This document shows positions 1 through 4,900 of a stretch of 5,794 bases of DNA, piece after piece. Numbering within the stretch: position 1 is the first letter of the stretch; the number at the start of each line of letters is the position of its first letter. The stretch is from Collinsella sp. Lineage in GTDB: Bacteria; Actinomycetota; Coriobacteriia; Coriobacteriales; Coriobacteriaceae. Under the pieces are notes generated by a model, which worked only from the letters and a program-made list of their open reading frames with translations, ran no database searches and was not told the DNA's origin. The stretch spans positions 1-5,794 of the forward strand of contig JAUMNV010000138.1 of the NCBI GenBank assembly GCA_031295725.1, in the 5' to 3' direction. The translations under genes were made by a program, and so were the position numbers.

Positions 1-509
1 CATGGGCGATTGACGCCACGGCAGGCTTTGGCGAGGATTCGCTGCTGCTGGCGGCCGCGGGCTTTACCGTCGATCTGTATGAGCAGGATTGCGTGATCGC
101 GGCGCTCCTCAAGGATGCCTTGGATCGCGCGGCAGATGATCCGGCGCTTGCGACAGCCGTGGCGCGCATGCGCTTACATGCGGGCGAGGACAGCATTGCC
201 GGCCTTCGCCATACAGCTGAGCTGATCGGGCAGGGCGAGCTCACCGTTCCTGACGTGGTGTATCTGGACCCCATGTTTCCCGGACGCACCAAGAGCGCGG
301 CGGTTAAAAAGAAGTTCCAACTCTTGCATCATCTGGAACAGCCGTGCGCCGATGAGGAGACGTTGGTCGAAGCTGCGCTTGCGGTGCACCCGCGCAAGGT
401 CGTTATCAAGCGACCGGTGAAGGGGCCACTGCTTGCCGGCGTTAAGCCGAGCTATCAGCTTGCGGGCAAGGCCGTTCGTTACGATGTTTTGGTGCCGCCG
501 CGCCCGTAG
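1..509 (+). CDS. rsmJ: RsmJ-type 16S rRNA (guanine-N2) methyltransferase, 5' end missing
   Basis: The gene enters from the left edge; the reading frame starts with the codon at 3 and 168 residues are visible before the TAG at 507. SAM-binding motif I is at visible residues 4-10 (DATAGFG), preceded by WAI as in RsmJ. The acidic end of beta-2 follows (LYEQD, 25-29). The family hallmark VVYLDPMFP is at about 85-93, followed by a KSAAVKKK segment and, near the end, VVIKRP. This order matches my memory of E. coli RsmJ (PF04445), which methylates G1516 of 16S rRNA at N2 in the cytoplasm; the modified position is inferred from the family. RsmJ is usually about 250 residues, so roughly the first 80 lie outside the window. 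An internal GTG at 93 is not a start, because it would remove motif I. No convincing terminator hairpin separates it from the convergent gene 48 bases away. A more general class I methyltransferase is the alternative, but the DPMFP context is quite specific. Confidence 0.88.
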   Translation, partial: WAIDATAGFGEDSLLLAAAGFTVDLYEQDCVIAALLKDALDRAADDPALATAVARMRLHAGEDSIAGLRHTAELIGQGELTVPDVVYLDPMFPGRTKSAAVKKKFQLLHHLEQPCADEETLVEAALAVHPRKVVIKRPVKGPLLAGVKPSYQLAGKAVRYDVLVPPRP

Positions 510-557
510 CTTGCGTGCGATGGCTGGCGCTCCGTCAATGCCGTGCCGATGCGGCGC

Positions 558-860
558 CTATTTCCAAGGGTGCGACGTCAGGTGCCATCCACCGCAGTAT
601 TCGCATTTGTAGCAGGCCAAACCGCGCCGCCCGCGGTTTTCGCAGTCGGCCATAACGGCCTCGGCCTCGGCGCGCGTGTCGTAACGGTTTTTGCGCTCGC
701 ACGACTTGTAGCGCCAGGCCTCATCGCGCTCGGCGTCCAGGGCGTCGCGGCGCTCGTCCTCGCGTGCAAACAGGTCGCTCATATCGCCGCCGGTGGCAGT
801 GCTCAAAAACTCGCTTTTTGCTTTTGACCAGGCGGCTCGCTTTTTGCTCCCCATCTGCAT
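558..860 (-). CDS. small probable zinc-binding protein, function unknown
   Basis: This gene encodes a 100-residue hydrophilic protein with no signal peptide or membrane segment. The N-terminal half is basic then strongly charged (residues 5-50, many K, R, E, D), probably helical. The C-terminal half carries C54, C73, C83, C86 and C89, with H93 and H97, in the arrangement C-x2-K-x2-Y...A...YKCEYCGGWHLTS. I recognise this as the C..C..WH pattern of short uncharacterised proteins in actinobacteria and some phages; C54, C86, C89 and H93 are the likeliest zinc ligands (inference). The ATG at 860 was chosen because GGAGAGGGG (complement of 865-873) lies just upstream. An ATG two codons later is nearly as good, and a TTG at 875 would put the start inside that ribosome binding site. 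It is convergent with rsmJ and divergent from the acetyltransferase, so it is a single-gene unit. No specific function can be given. Confidence 0.72.
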   Translation of the reverse strand: MQMGSKKRAAWSKAKSEFLSTATGGDMSDLFAREDERRDALDAERDEAWRYKSCERKNRYDTRAEAEAVMADCENRGRRGLACYKCEYCGGWHLTSHPWK

Positions 861-878
861 CGCGCCCCTCTCCAAACG

Positions 879-910
879 TTGGTATCATTGCTCAATCAAA
901 GTGATACCAA
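879..910. promoter_or_regulatory. dyad TTGGTATCA/TGATACCAA in a divergent promoter region
   Basis: Two perfect 9-base inverted arms, 879-887 and 902-910, flank a 14-base spacer. The match extends inward by TTG/CAA (888-890 and 897-899) with a two-base offset. The dyad lies in the 68 bases between the divergently transcribed small zinc protein and the acetyltransferase gene. Because of its symmetry, each strand reads TTGGTA, 17 bases, TGATAC. That is the spacing of a -35/-10 pair, although the -10 match is poor. It could be an operator for a dimeric regulator, a pair of overlapping divergent promoters, or both. The sequence shows the symmetry; the function is inferred. Confidence 0.5.
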
Positions 911-928
911 TAAACGTGAGGTTGCCGC

Positions 929-1420
929 GTGATGATCAGAAAAACCCTCGATACCGACATTCCCGCTGTCATGGCTATCTATGACGCGGCCCGCGCCTTT
1001 ATGCGCGCGCATGGCAACGCCACACAGTGGCCCGAGGGCACGCCTTCTGCCGAGCGACTGGCTGCCGATATCGCCGCCGGTGGCAGCTATGTGTGCGAAG
1101 TCGATGGCCGCGTGGTGGCGACGTTTGCCTTTTTGCCGGGCCCGGACGAGTGCTATGACGTAATTGAGGATGGTCAATGGCGCAGCGACACTCCGTACGC
1201 CGTGCTGCACCGTGTGGCATCCGATGGCACCGTGCACGGTATCGCGGCTGCGATGTTTGCCTTTGCCAAGGAGCGTGCCGATCACCTGCGCATCGACACG
1301 CATCAGGACAACCTGCCCATGCAGGGCGCGAGTATTAAGGCGGGGTTCGAGCGTGCCGGCGTCGTGCATGTGTCGGACGGCACGCCGCGTGTTGCGTTCG
1401 ACTGGCTGCGCGAGGCGTAA
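929..1420 (+). CDS. GNAT-family N-acetyltransferase
   Basis: This is a 163-residue cytosolic protein, the usual length for a single GNAT domain that transfers an acetyl group from acetyl-CoA to an amine. It opens with MMIRKTLDTDIPAVMAIYDAA, the typical beta-1/alpha-1 segment (R-x-x-x-x-D...I). The substrate-side W34 and the strand RVVATFAF (61-68) follow. The acetyl-CoA-binding region is HRVASDGTVHGIA (94-106), and the C-terminal half has LRIDTHQDNLPMQ (120-132) then KAGFERAG (137-144). The RIDTH..DN..MQ...K.GF pattern belongs to a common subgroup of uncharacterised GNATs; the substrate is unknown. In motif A the usual Q/R-x-x-G-x-G/A is T101-x-x-G104-x-A106, so the Q/R is missing. GAGG at 917-920 is 8 bases from the GTG at 929 and 11 from the ATG at 932; I took GTG, but ATG is equally possible. 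The gene appears monocistronic, with a dyad upstream and a strong hairpin 28 bases downstream. Confidence 0.85.
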   Translation: MMIRKTLDTDIPAVMAIYDAARAFMRAHGNATQWPEGTPSAERLAADIAAGGSYVCEVDGRVVATFAFLPGPDECYDVIEDGQWRSDTPYAVLHRVASDGTVHGIAAAMFAFAKERADHLRIDTHQDNLPMQGASIKAGFERAGVVHVSDGTPRVAFDWLREA

Positions 1421-1448
1421 GAGCAGGGGCACGTGTCAACAATTCGCA

Positions 1449-1486
1449 CGAACGAAAATGGTCCCGGGTGGGGCCATTTTCGTTCG
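1449..1486 (+). terminator. rho-independent terminator of the acetyltransferase gene
   Basis: A 17-bp stem (1449-1465 paired with 1470-1486, one G-U pair at 1462/1473) closes on a four-base loop GGGT. The core TGGTCCC/GGGGCCA is followed by TTTT and preceded by AAAA, so the A and T tracts can be read as the U-tail or as the base of the stem. The element could work in both directions, but no gene arrives from the right on the minus strand. It lies 28 bases after the acetyltransferase stop codon. Confidence 0.8.
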
Positions 1487-1674
1487 CTGCGCTGATTTGC
1501 AAGCCGGCTTTCGCAAGGCGCGAACCTACGAAAATCGCCGCGCGGCAACGCAGGGCGATGAGCTTGGTCGGGGGATAGGGCCCGCTTCGCCCGCCGGCCC
1601 GTAAATTGTATCATCCAGTGTGGAGCGTGAACGCCCGTTGCCGCGTGCGATGGGCTTGCAATAAGAGGAGAGCC
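1487..1674 (+). promoter_or_regulatory. non-coding region with a weak promoter candidate upstream of the translational GTPase gene
   Basis: These 188 bases contain no gene I can support. The best promoter candidate is TTCGCC (1586-1591), 17 bases, TATCAT (1609-1614). The -10 matches the consensus at five of six positions and sits in a small AT-rich island (1602-1614) within GC-rich surroundings; the -35 is poor. It would give a leader of about 50 bases. An exact 10-base palindrome, AAGCCGGCTT, lies at 1501-1510 inside TTGC/GCAA (1497-1500, 1513-1516). The leader shows no obvious attenuator and no leader peptide longer than a few codons, unlike the long regulated leader known from tet(M). Confidence 0.35.
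1665..1670 (+). promoter_or_regulatory. ribosome binding site that fixes the GTPase start
   Basis: GAGGAG lies four bases before the ATG at 1675. It decides between this start and non-ATG codons upstream in the same open frame (to about 1606), whose translation would add about 23 arginine-rich residues not seen at the N terminus of translational GTPases. Confidence 0.8.
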
Positions 1675-3678
1675 ATGTCGAAGCAGGCAGTCGTTGGAAT
1701 CTTGGCGCATGTCGATGCCGGCAAGACCACGTTGGCCGAGGCCATGCTGTTCAACGCGGGTCGCATTCGCAAGCGCGGCCGCGTGGACGATGGCGATTCG
1801 CATCTGGACACTAACGCGATCGAGCGTGAGCGTGGCATCACGATTTTCTCGTCGCAGGCCGTGTTCGACCACGGCGATACCCGCGTCATGCTCGTGGATG
1901 CACCGGGGCATGTCGATTTTTCTGCCGAGGCGGAGCGCACGCTGCGTGCCCTGGACTACGCGATTCTGGTGGTAGGCGCCAACGATGGCGTACAGGGGCA
2001 CACCGAAACCCTGTGGCGCCTGCTTGCGCGCTATGACATCCCGACGTTCATCTTTATCAACAAGATCGATTTGGAGAATCCCGGTCGCGATGTTTTGCTG
2101 GCACAACTTGGGCAACGTCTTTCCGAAGGCTGCCTGGATGCCAGCGAACTGTTGGCGGGTGGTGCCGTTCAGGAGGACGCTGCTGCGTTGGACGAGGCGG
2201 CGCTCGAGGAGTTTCTTGAGGCGGGTGAGCTTTCCGTCGCGACGCTGTTGCGCATGGTTGCCGAGCGCAAACTCTTTCCCTGCTTTGCCGGCTCGGCGCT
2301 CAAGGACCAAGGCGTGGACGAGCTGTTGGATGGTATATGCGTGCTGATGCGCGAACAGGCGTGGCTCCCGGAGTTTGCCGCCCGCGTCTATCGCGTCAGC
2401 CGCGGGGACCGCGGCGAGCGCTTGGCTTGGGTTAAAGTGACCGGCGGTGTACTGCGTGCAAAGCAAGTTGTCGAGGGATGCTCTGGCGCCTCCACTTGGG
2501 AGCAGAAGGTCGATCAAGTACGCATCTATAACGGCGAGAAGTATGAGCTTGCGCAAGAAGTTGCTGCTGGCGGTATTTGTGCCGTGACGGGTCTTGCACA
2601 CGTTCGCCCAGGGGACGCCCTGGGCGCGGAGTCCGCGGGCGATGCGCCCGTCATTGCGCCGGTCCTCACCTATACGGTGCTTCCGGGCGAACACGATGTC
2701 CACGCGGTGTTCAAAGCACTGACTGAGCTGGCGGACGAAGATCCCATGCTCGGCGTAAGCTGGAATACGCATCTTGAGCAGATTCATTTGCAGCTGATGG
2801 GCGCCGTGCAACTCGAGGTCGTGCAGCGGGTGTTGGCTGATCGCTTTGATCTTACGGTTGGGTTTGAGCCCGGCGGCATTCTCTATAAGGAGACGATCTC
2901 GCAGCCGGTCGAGGGCGTGGGCCACTTTGAGCCATTGCGCCACTATGCCGAGGTGCATCTGAGCCTGGAGCCGTTGCCAGCGGGCTCGGGCGTGCAGTTT
3001 GGCACCGTGACCTCGACCGATGAGCTCGATCTTAACTGGCAGCGTTTGGCGCTCACCAACGCCATGGAGCGCGATCACCTGGGCGTGCTGACCGGCTCGC
3101 CCATCACCGATGTGCGCATTACGCTCACGGGTGGCCGCGCGCATGCCAAACACACCGAGGGCGGCGACTTTCGTCAGGCCACGTACCGCGCGATTCGCCA
3201 GGGGCTCATGCAGGCGCGTGAGGCCGGCGCGGCGGTGCTGTTGGAGCCGTGGTATCGTTTTGATCTCGAGGTGCCGGGGGAGTGCGTGGGCAGGGCGTTG
3301 TCAGACGCCACGCGCATGGGTGCCGAGTGCGAGCCGCCGACGATGGCAGGCGACCGGGCGAAGCTTGTGGGTCGGGTACCGGCATCCGAGGTGCAGGATT
3401 ACGCGCTGGAGGTGGCCGCCTACACAAGCGGTCGCGGGCACCTGTACCTGGAATTCGCCGGCTATGCGGCTTGCCATGATGCCGAGCGCGTCATCGAGGC
3501 GGCCGCCTATGAGCCAGAGGCCGATCTGCCCAACACGCCCGATTCGGTCTTTTGCTCTCACGGCGCCGGTTACACGGTCAAATGGTACGACGTACCCGCC
3601 GCAGCGCACGTAAAGGTCGATCCCGCCACCTTCCGTTCCTGGCGAGCAGCAGACGCCGCCTTTTTCGGCCACATGTGA
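1675..3678 (+). CDS. EF-G/Tet(M)-like translational GTPase
   Basis: This is a 667-residue cytosolic protein, close to the 639 of Tet(M) and shorter than EF-G (about 700). The G domain is complete: AHVDAGKT (11-18), switch I with DTNAIERERGIT (45-56), DAPGH (75-79) with catalytic H79, NKID (129-132) and GSAL (206-209). Domain II follows (about 235-325), then the domain III core LQLMGAVQLEV (372-382). Domain IV includes LEPLPAGSGVQF (431-442) and a tip loop GGRAHAKHTEGGDFR (486-500). Domain V comes after that, and a C-terminal tail has SVFCSHGAGY (624-633). The layout and PLPAGSGVQ resemble ribosomal-protection proteins, which bind the ribosome and expel tetracycline. However, aligned by eye on DFR, the Tet(M) tip SPVSTP is replaced; the Tet(M) proline corresponds to K492. 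I therefore read it as the chromosomal Tet(M)-like GTPase group of Gram-positive gut bacteria, of unproven function, rather than a demonstrated resistance gene. It stands alone between a terminator and a palindromic repeat, which suggests a single-gene unit. Confidence 0.85.
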   Translation: MSKQAVVGILAHVDAGKTTLAEAMLFNAGRIRKRGRVDDGDSHLDTNAIERERGITIFSSQAVFDHGDTRVMLVDAPGHVDFSAEAERTLRALDYAILVVGANDGVQGHTETLWRLLARYDIPTFIFINKIDLENPGRDVLLAQLGQRLSEGCLDASELLAGGAVQEDAAALDEAALEEFLEAGELSVATLLRMVAERKLFPCFAGSALKDQGVDELLDGICVLMREQAWLPEFAARVYRVSRGDRGERLAWVKVTGGVLRAKQVVEGCSGASTWEQKVDQVRIYNGEKYELAQEVAAGGICAVTGLAHVRPGDALGAESAGDAPVIAPVLTYTVLPGEHDVHAVFKALTELADEDPMLGVSWNTHLEQIHLQLMGAVQLEVVQRVLADRFDLTVGFEPGGILYKETISQPVEGVGHFEPLRHYAEVHLSLEPLPAGSGVQFGTVTSTDELDLNWQRLALTNAMERDHLGVLTGSPITDVRITLTGGRAHAKHTEGGDFRQATYRAIRQGLMQAREAGAAVLLEPWYRFDLEVPGECVGRALSDATRMGAECEPPTMAGDRAKLVGRVPASEVQDYALEVAAYTSGRGHLYLEFAGYAACHDAERVIEAAAYEPEADLPNTPDSVFCSHGAGYTVKWYDVPAAAHVKVDPATFRSWRAADAAFFGHM

Positions 3679-3700
3679 CAAAGGGACTGTCCCTTTGTCA
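3676..3700. repeat. perfect 25-base palindrome overlapping the GTPase stop codon
   Basis: The arm TGACAAAGGGAC (3676-3687) is an exact inverted copy of 3689-3700 around a single central T at 3688. The first TGA is the stop codon of the translational GTPase. As RNA it would form an 11-bp stem with a three-base loop. There is no T tract after it, so it is not a classical terminator, although it could protect or end the GTPase transcript. I recall very similar AAAGGGAC/GTCCCTTT palindromes scattered through Coriobacteria and other gut Gram-positive genomes, which suggests a dispersed palindromic repeat; that part is from memory and unchecked here. Confidence 0.75.
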
Positions 3701-3706
3701 GATTCA

Positions 3707-3745
3707 GTTGGTATAAATCGGTATAAGTTGGTATAACTATTACCA
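3707..3745 (+). promoter_or_regulatory. three 10-bp-phased GGTATAA repeats with promoter candidate
   Basis: GTTGGTATAA (3707), ATCGGTATAA (3717) and GTTGGTATAA (3727) follow each other without gaps, so every GGTATAA is on the same face of the helix. A reverse-oriented TACCA (3741-3745) pairs with TGGTA (3729-3733) as a 5-base dyad with a 7-base spacer. The best promoter reading is TTGGTA (3708-3713), 18 bases, TATAAC (3732-3737), putting the transcript start near 3744, about 28 bases before the ATPase gene. Phased copies overlapping a promoter are typical of an operator bound co-operatively. Which regulator binds is unknown. Confidence 0.55.
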
Positions 3746-3760
3746 GGGTTTGCCAATCCG

Positions 3761-3766
3761 AGGAGG
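3761..3766 (+). promoter_or_regulatory. consensus ribosome binding site of the ATPase gene
   Basis: AGGAGG lies five bases before the ATG at 3772. It is the strongest Shine-Dalgarno sequence in the window and fixes the start without ambiguity. Confidence 0.85.
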
Positions 3767-3771
3767 CCGAC

Positions 3772-4890
3772 ATGAATCCAAATCCCTTTAAGCCAACGGC
3801 AGGCAAGCGGCCTCCGATGCTCATCGGTCGAGAGTCGGTCATCGAAGATTTTGAGGAAGGACTCGACAACGGCGCCGGAGCGCCGGGCAGGCTCATGCTC
3901 ATTACGGGAAACCGCGGCTGCGGCAAGACAGTTCTCCTGCGGGAGCTGCAACGTCTAGCCAGCGAGCGCGGATGGGCGGTTGTCTCCGATTCCGCTTCGC
4001 TTGGCTTATGCGACCGCTTGGCCGACGCGCTTCGCTCGAATAGGTCCGTTGTGACGTCAATGGAATTCGGTCCGTCGTTTGGTCGGATGTCAGTCGAGGC
4101 GGCGCGGGCAAAGGGTGAGATGTTGCGAGGGCTGGTCAACGAGCGCCTTAAGAAGCTCGGTCCAGGCAAAGGCATACTGTTTGCGATTGACGAGGCGCAA
4201 TCGGCGTCTATCGAGGAGCTGGCGGCCCTTGCCGTTCTCTATCAGCAGGTGCTCGGAGACCAGGATGCCACGGGCTTGCCCGATAGCGAGCAGCGCGGTC
4301 TTGCGCTGGTGTTCGCCGGCTTACCCAGTATGGTTGACGACCTGCTCGAAGAGCCGAGCGTGACGTTTTTGCGGCGTGCCCAGCAGCGTACGCTGGGGGC
4401 GATATCCTTGCCCAAGGTGCGTGATTCATATATCCAGGCGGTCAAAGATGCTGGTCTTTACGTTGACGCGGAGACGGCGGACCTTGCGGCGCGCAAGAGC
4501 ATGGGGCATCCCTATATGGTTCAGCTGGTGGGATATTACATGTGGCGGTCTGCTGTCCGGCGTAGCTCGCAGGTCATCGAAAGGCGCGATGTCGAGGATG
4601 GCCATGCGGATGCCGTCTCCGAGTTCTACGAAGCGGTTGACGCGCCTCTGTATTACGGGCTGCGCAGTCCACAGCGCCTCTTTATCGAGGCCATGGCGGT
4701 TGACGAGGGCAAACCGACTCGCATGGCGGATATCATTGAGCGCTGCGATCGCACCCAGAGCTGGGCGAGTAAATATCGCGCAAGCCTGATTCGCGAGCGC
4801 GTCATCGAAGCTGCCGGATACGGCCTCGTCCGGTTTACCGTGCCCATGCTGGGCGCGTACATTCGCGATCGAGTTTTATGGCATGAGTAG
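3772..4890 (+). CDS. Orc1/Cdc6-like AAA+ ATP-binding protein
   Basis: This is a 372-residue soluble protein. After a short N terminus (NPNPFKPTAGKRPPMLIGRE) typical of this group comes a P-loop ATPase. Walker A is GNRGCGKT (46-53), Walker B is ILFAIDEAQ (135-143, D140 and E141), and the sensor 1 strand is ALVFAGLPS (178-186). A possible arginine finger lies in FLRRAQQR (199-206), and the lid region holds GHPYMVQLVGYYMW (245-258). The last 70 residues (about 300-368) look like a winged helix: alpha-helical S-P-Q-R-L-F-I-E-A-M-A, then a WASKYRASLIRERVIEAAGYG wing-like segment. That is the AAA-plus-wHTH plan of Orc1/Cdc6-like and STAND-like bacterial ATPases; the partner and target are unknown. 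ATP binding and hydrolysis are well supported by the motifs, while DNA binding is inferred. It lies behind phased operator-like repeats and 10 bases before a UvrA paralogue, so the two are probably one operon. Confidence 0.8.
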   Translation: MNPNPFKPTAGKRPPMLIGRESVIEDFEEGLDNGAGAPGRLMLITGNRGCGKTVLLRELQRLASERGWAVVSDSASLGLCDRLADALRSNRSVVTSMEFGPSFGRMSVEAARAKGEMLRGLVNERLKKLGPGKGILFAIDEAQSASIEELAALAVLYQQVLGDQDATGLPDSEQRGLALVFAGLPSMVDDLLEEPSVTFLRRAQQRTLGAISLPKVRDSYIQAVKDAGLYVDAETADLAARKSMGHPYMVQLVGYYMWRSAVRRSSQVIERRDVEDGHADAVSEFYEAVDAPLYYGLRSPQRLFIEAMAVDEGKPTRMADIIERCDRTQSWASKYRASLIRERVIEAAGYGLVRFTVPMLGAYIRDRVLWHE

Positions 4891-4895
4891 GGTGA
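4889..4895 (+). promoter_or_regulatory. ribosome binding site favouring the GTG start of the UvrA-like gene
   Basis: AGGGTGA overlaps the ATPase stop codon and ends five bases before the GTG at 4901. In-frame rivals are ATG 4883 (inside the ATPase gene as ATGAGTAG, no good site upstream) and ATG 4916 (AAAGGTGA at 4897-4904, 11 bases away). All three would be translationally coupled to the ATPase gene. Confidence 0.5.
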
Positions 4896-4900
4896 TAAAG

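Noticed and set aside
510..557. A terminator between the convergent rsmJ and zinc-protein genes.
   Set aside because: Only short loose GC pairings (GGCGC/GCGCC over a long loop) are visible and no T tract follows.
861..875. A TTG start at 875 for the minus-strand zinc protein.
   Set aside because: It would place the first codons on top of the GGAGAGGGG ribosome binding site that serves the ATG at 860.
1303..3153. A 616-codon open frame on the minus strand opposite the translational GTPase gene.
   Set aside because: It is antisense to a protein with every GTPase motif intact, its translation shows no recognisable domain, and long antisense frames are expected in GC-rich codon usage.
1675..3678. 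Calling the GTPase a tetracycline resistance gene.
   Set aside because: Overall layout fits, but the domain IV tip and C-terminal tail differ from Tet(M) at the positions that matter for drug release, and there is no mobile element or regulated leader nearby.
3676..3700. Calling the palindrome a standard rho-independent terminator.
   Set aside because: No run of T follows the stem on either strand and the symmetry is perfect down to one central base, more typical of a dispersed palindrome or binding site.
3707..3745. A CRISPR-like or iteron origin reading of the GGTATAA repeats.
   Set aside because: The units are 10 bases with no spacers, there are only three, no cas gene is nearby, and the adjacent ATPase is not a recognised replication initiator; a promoter/operator explains them better.
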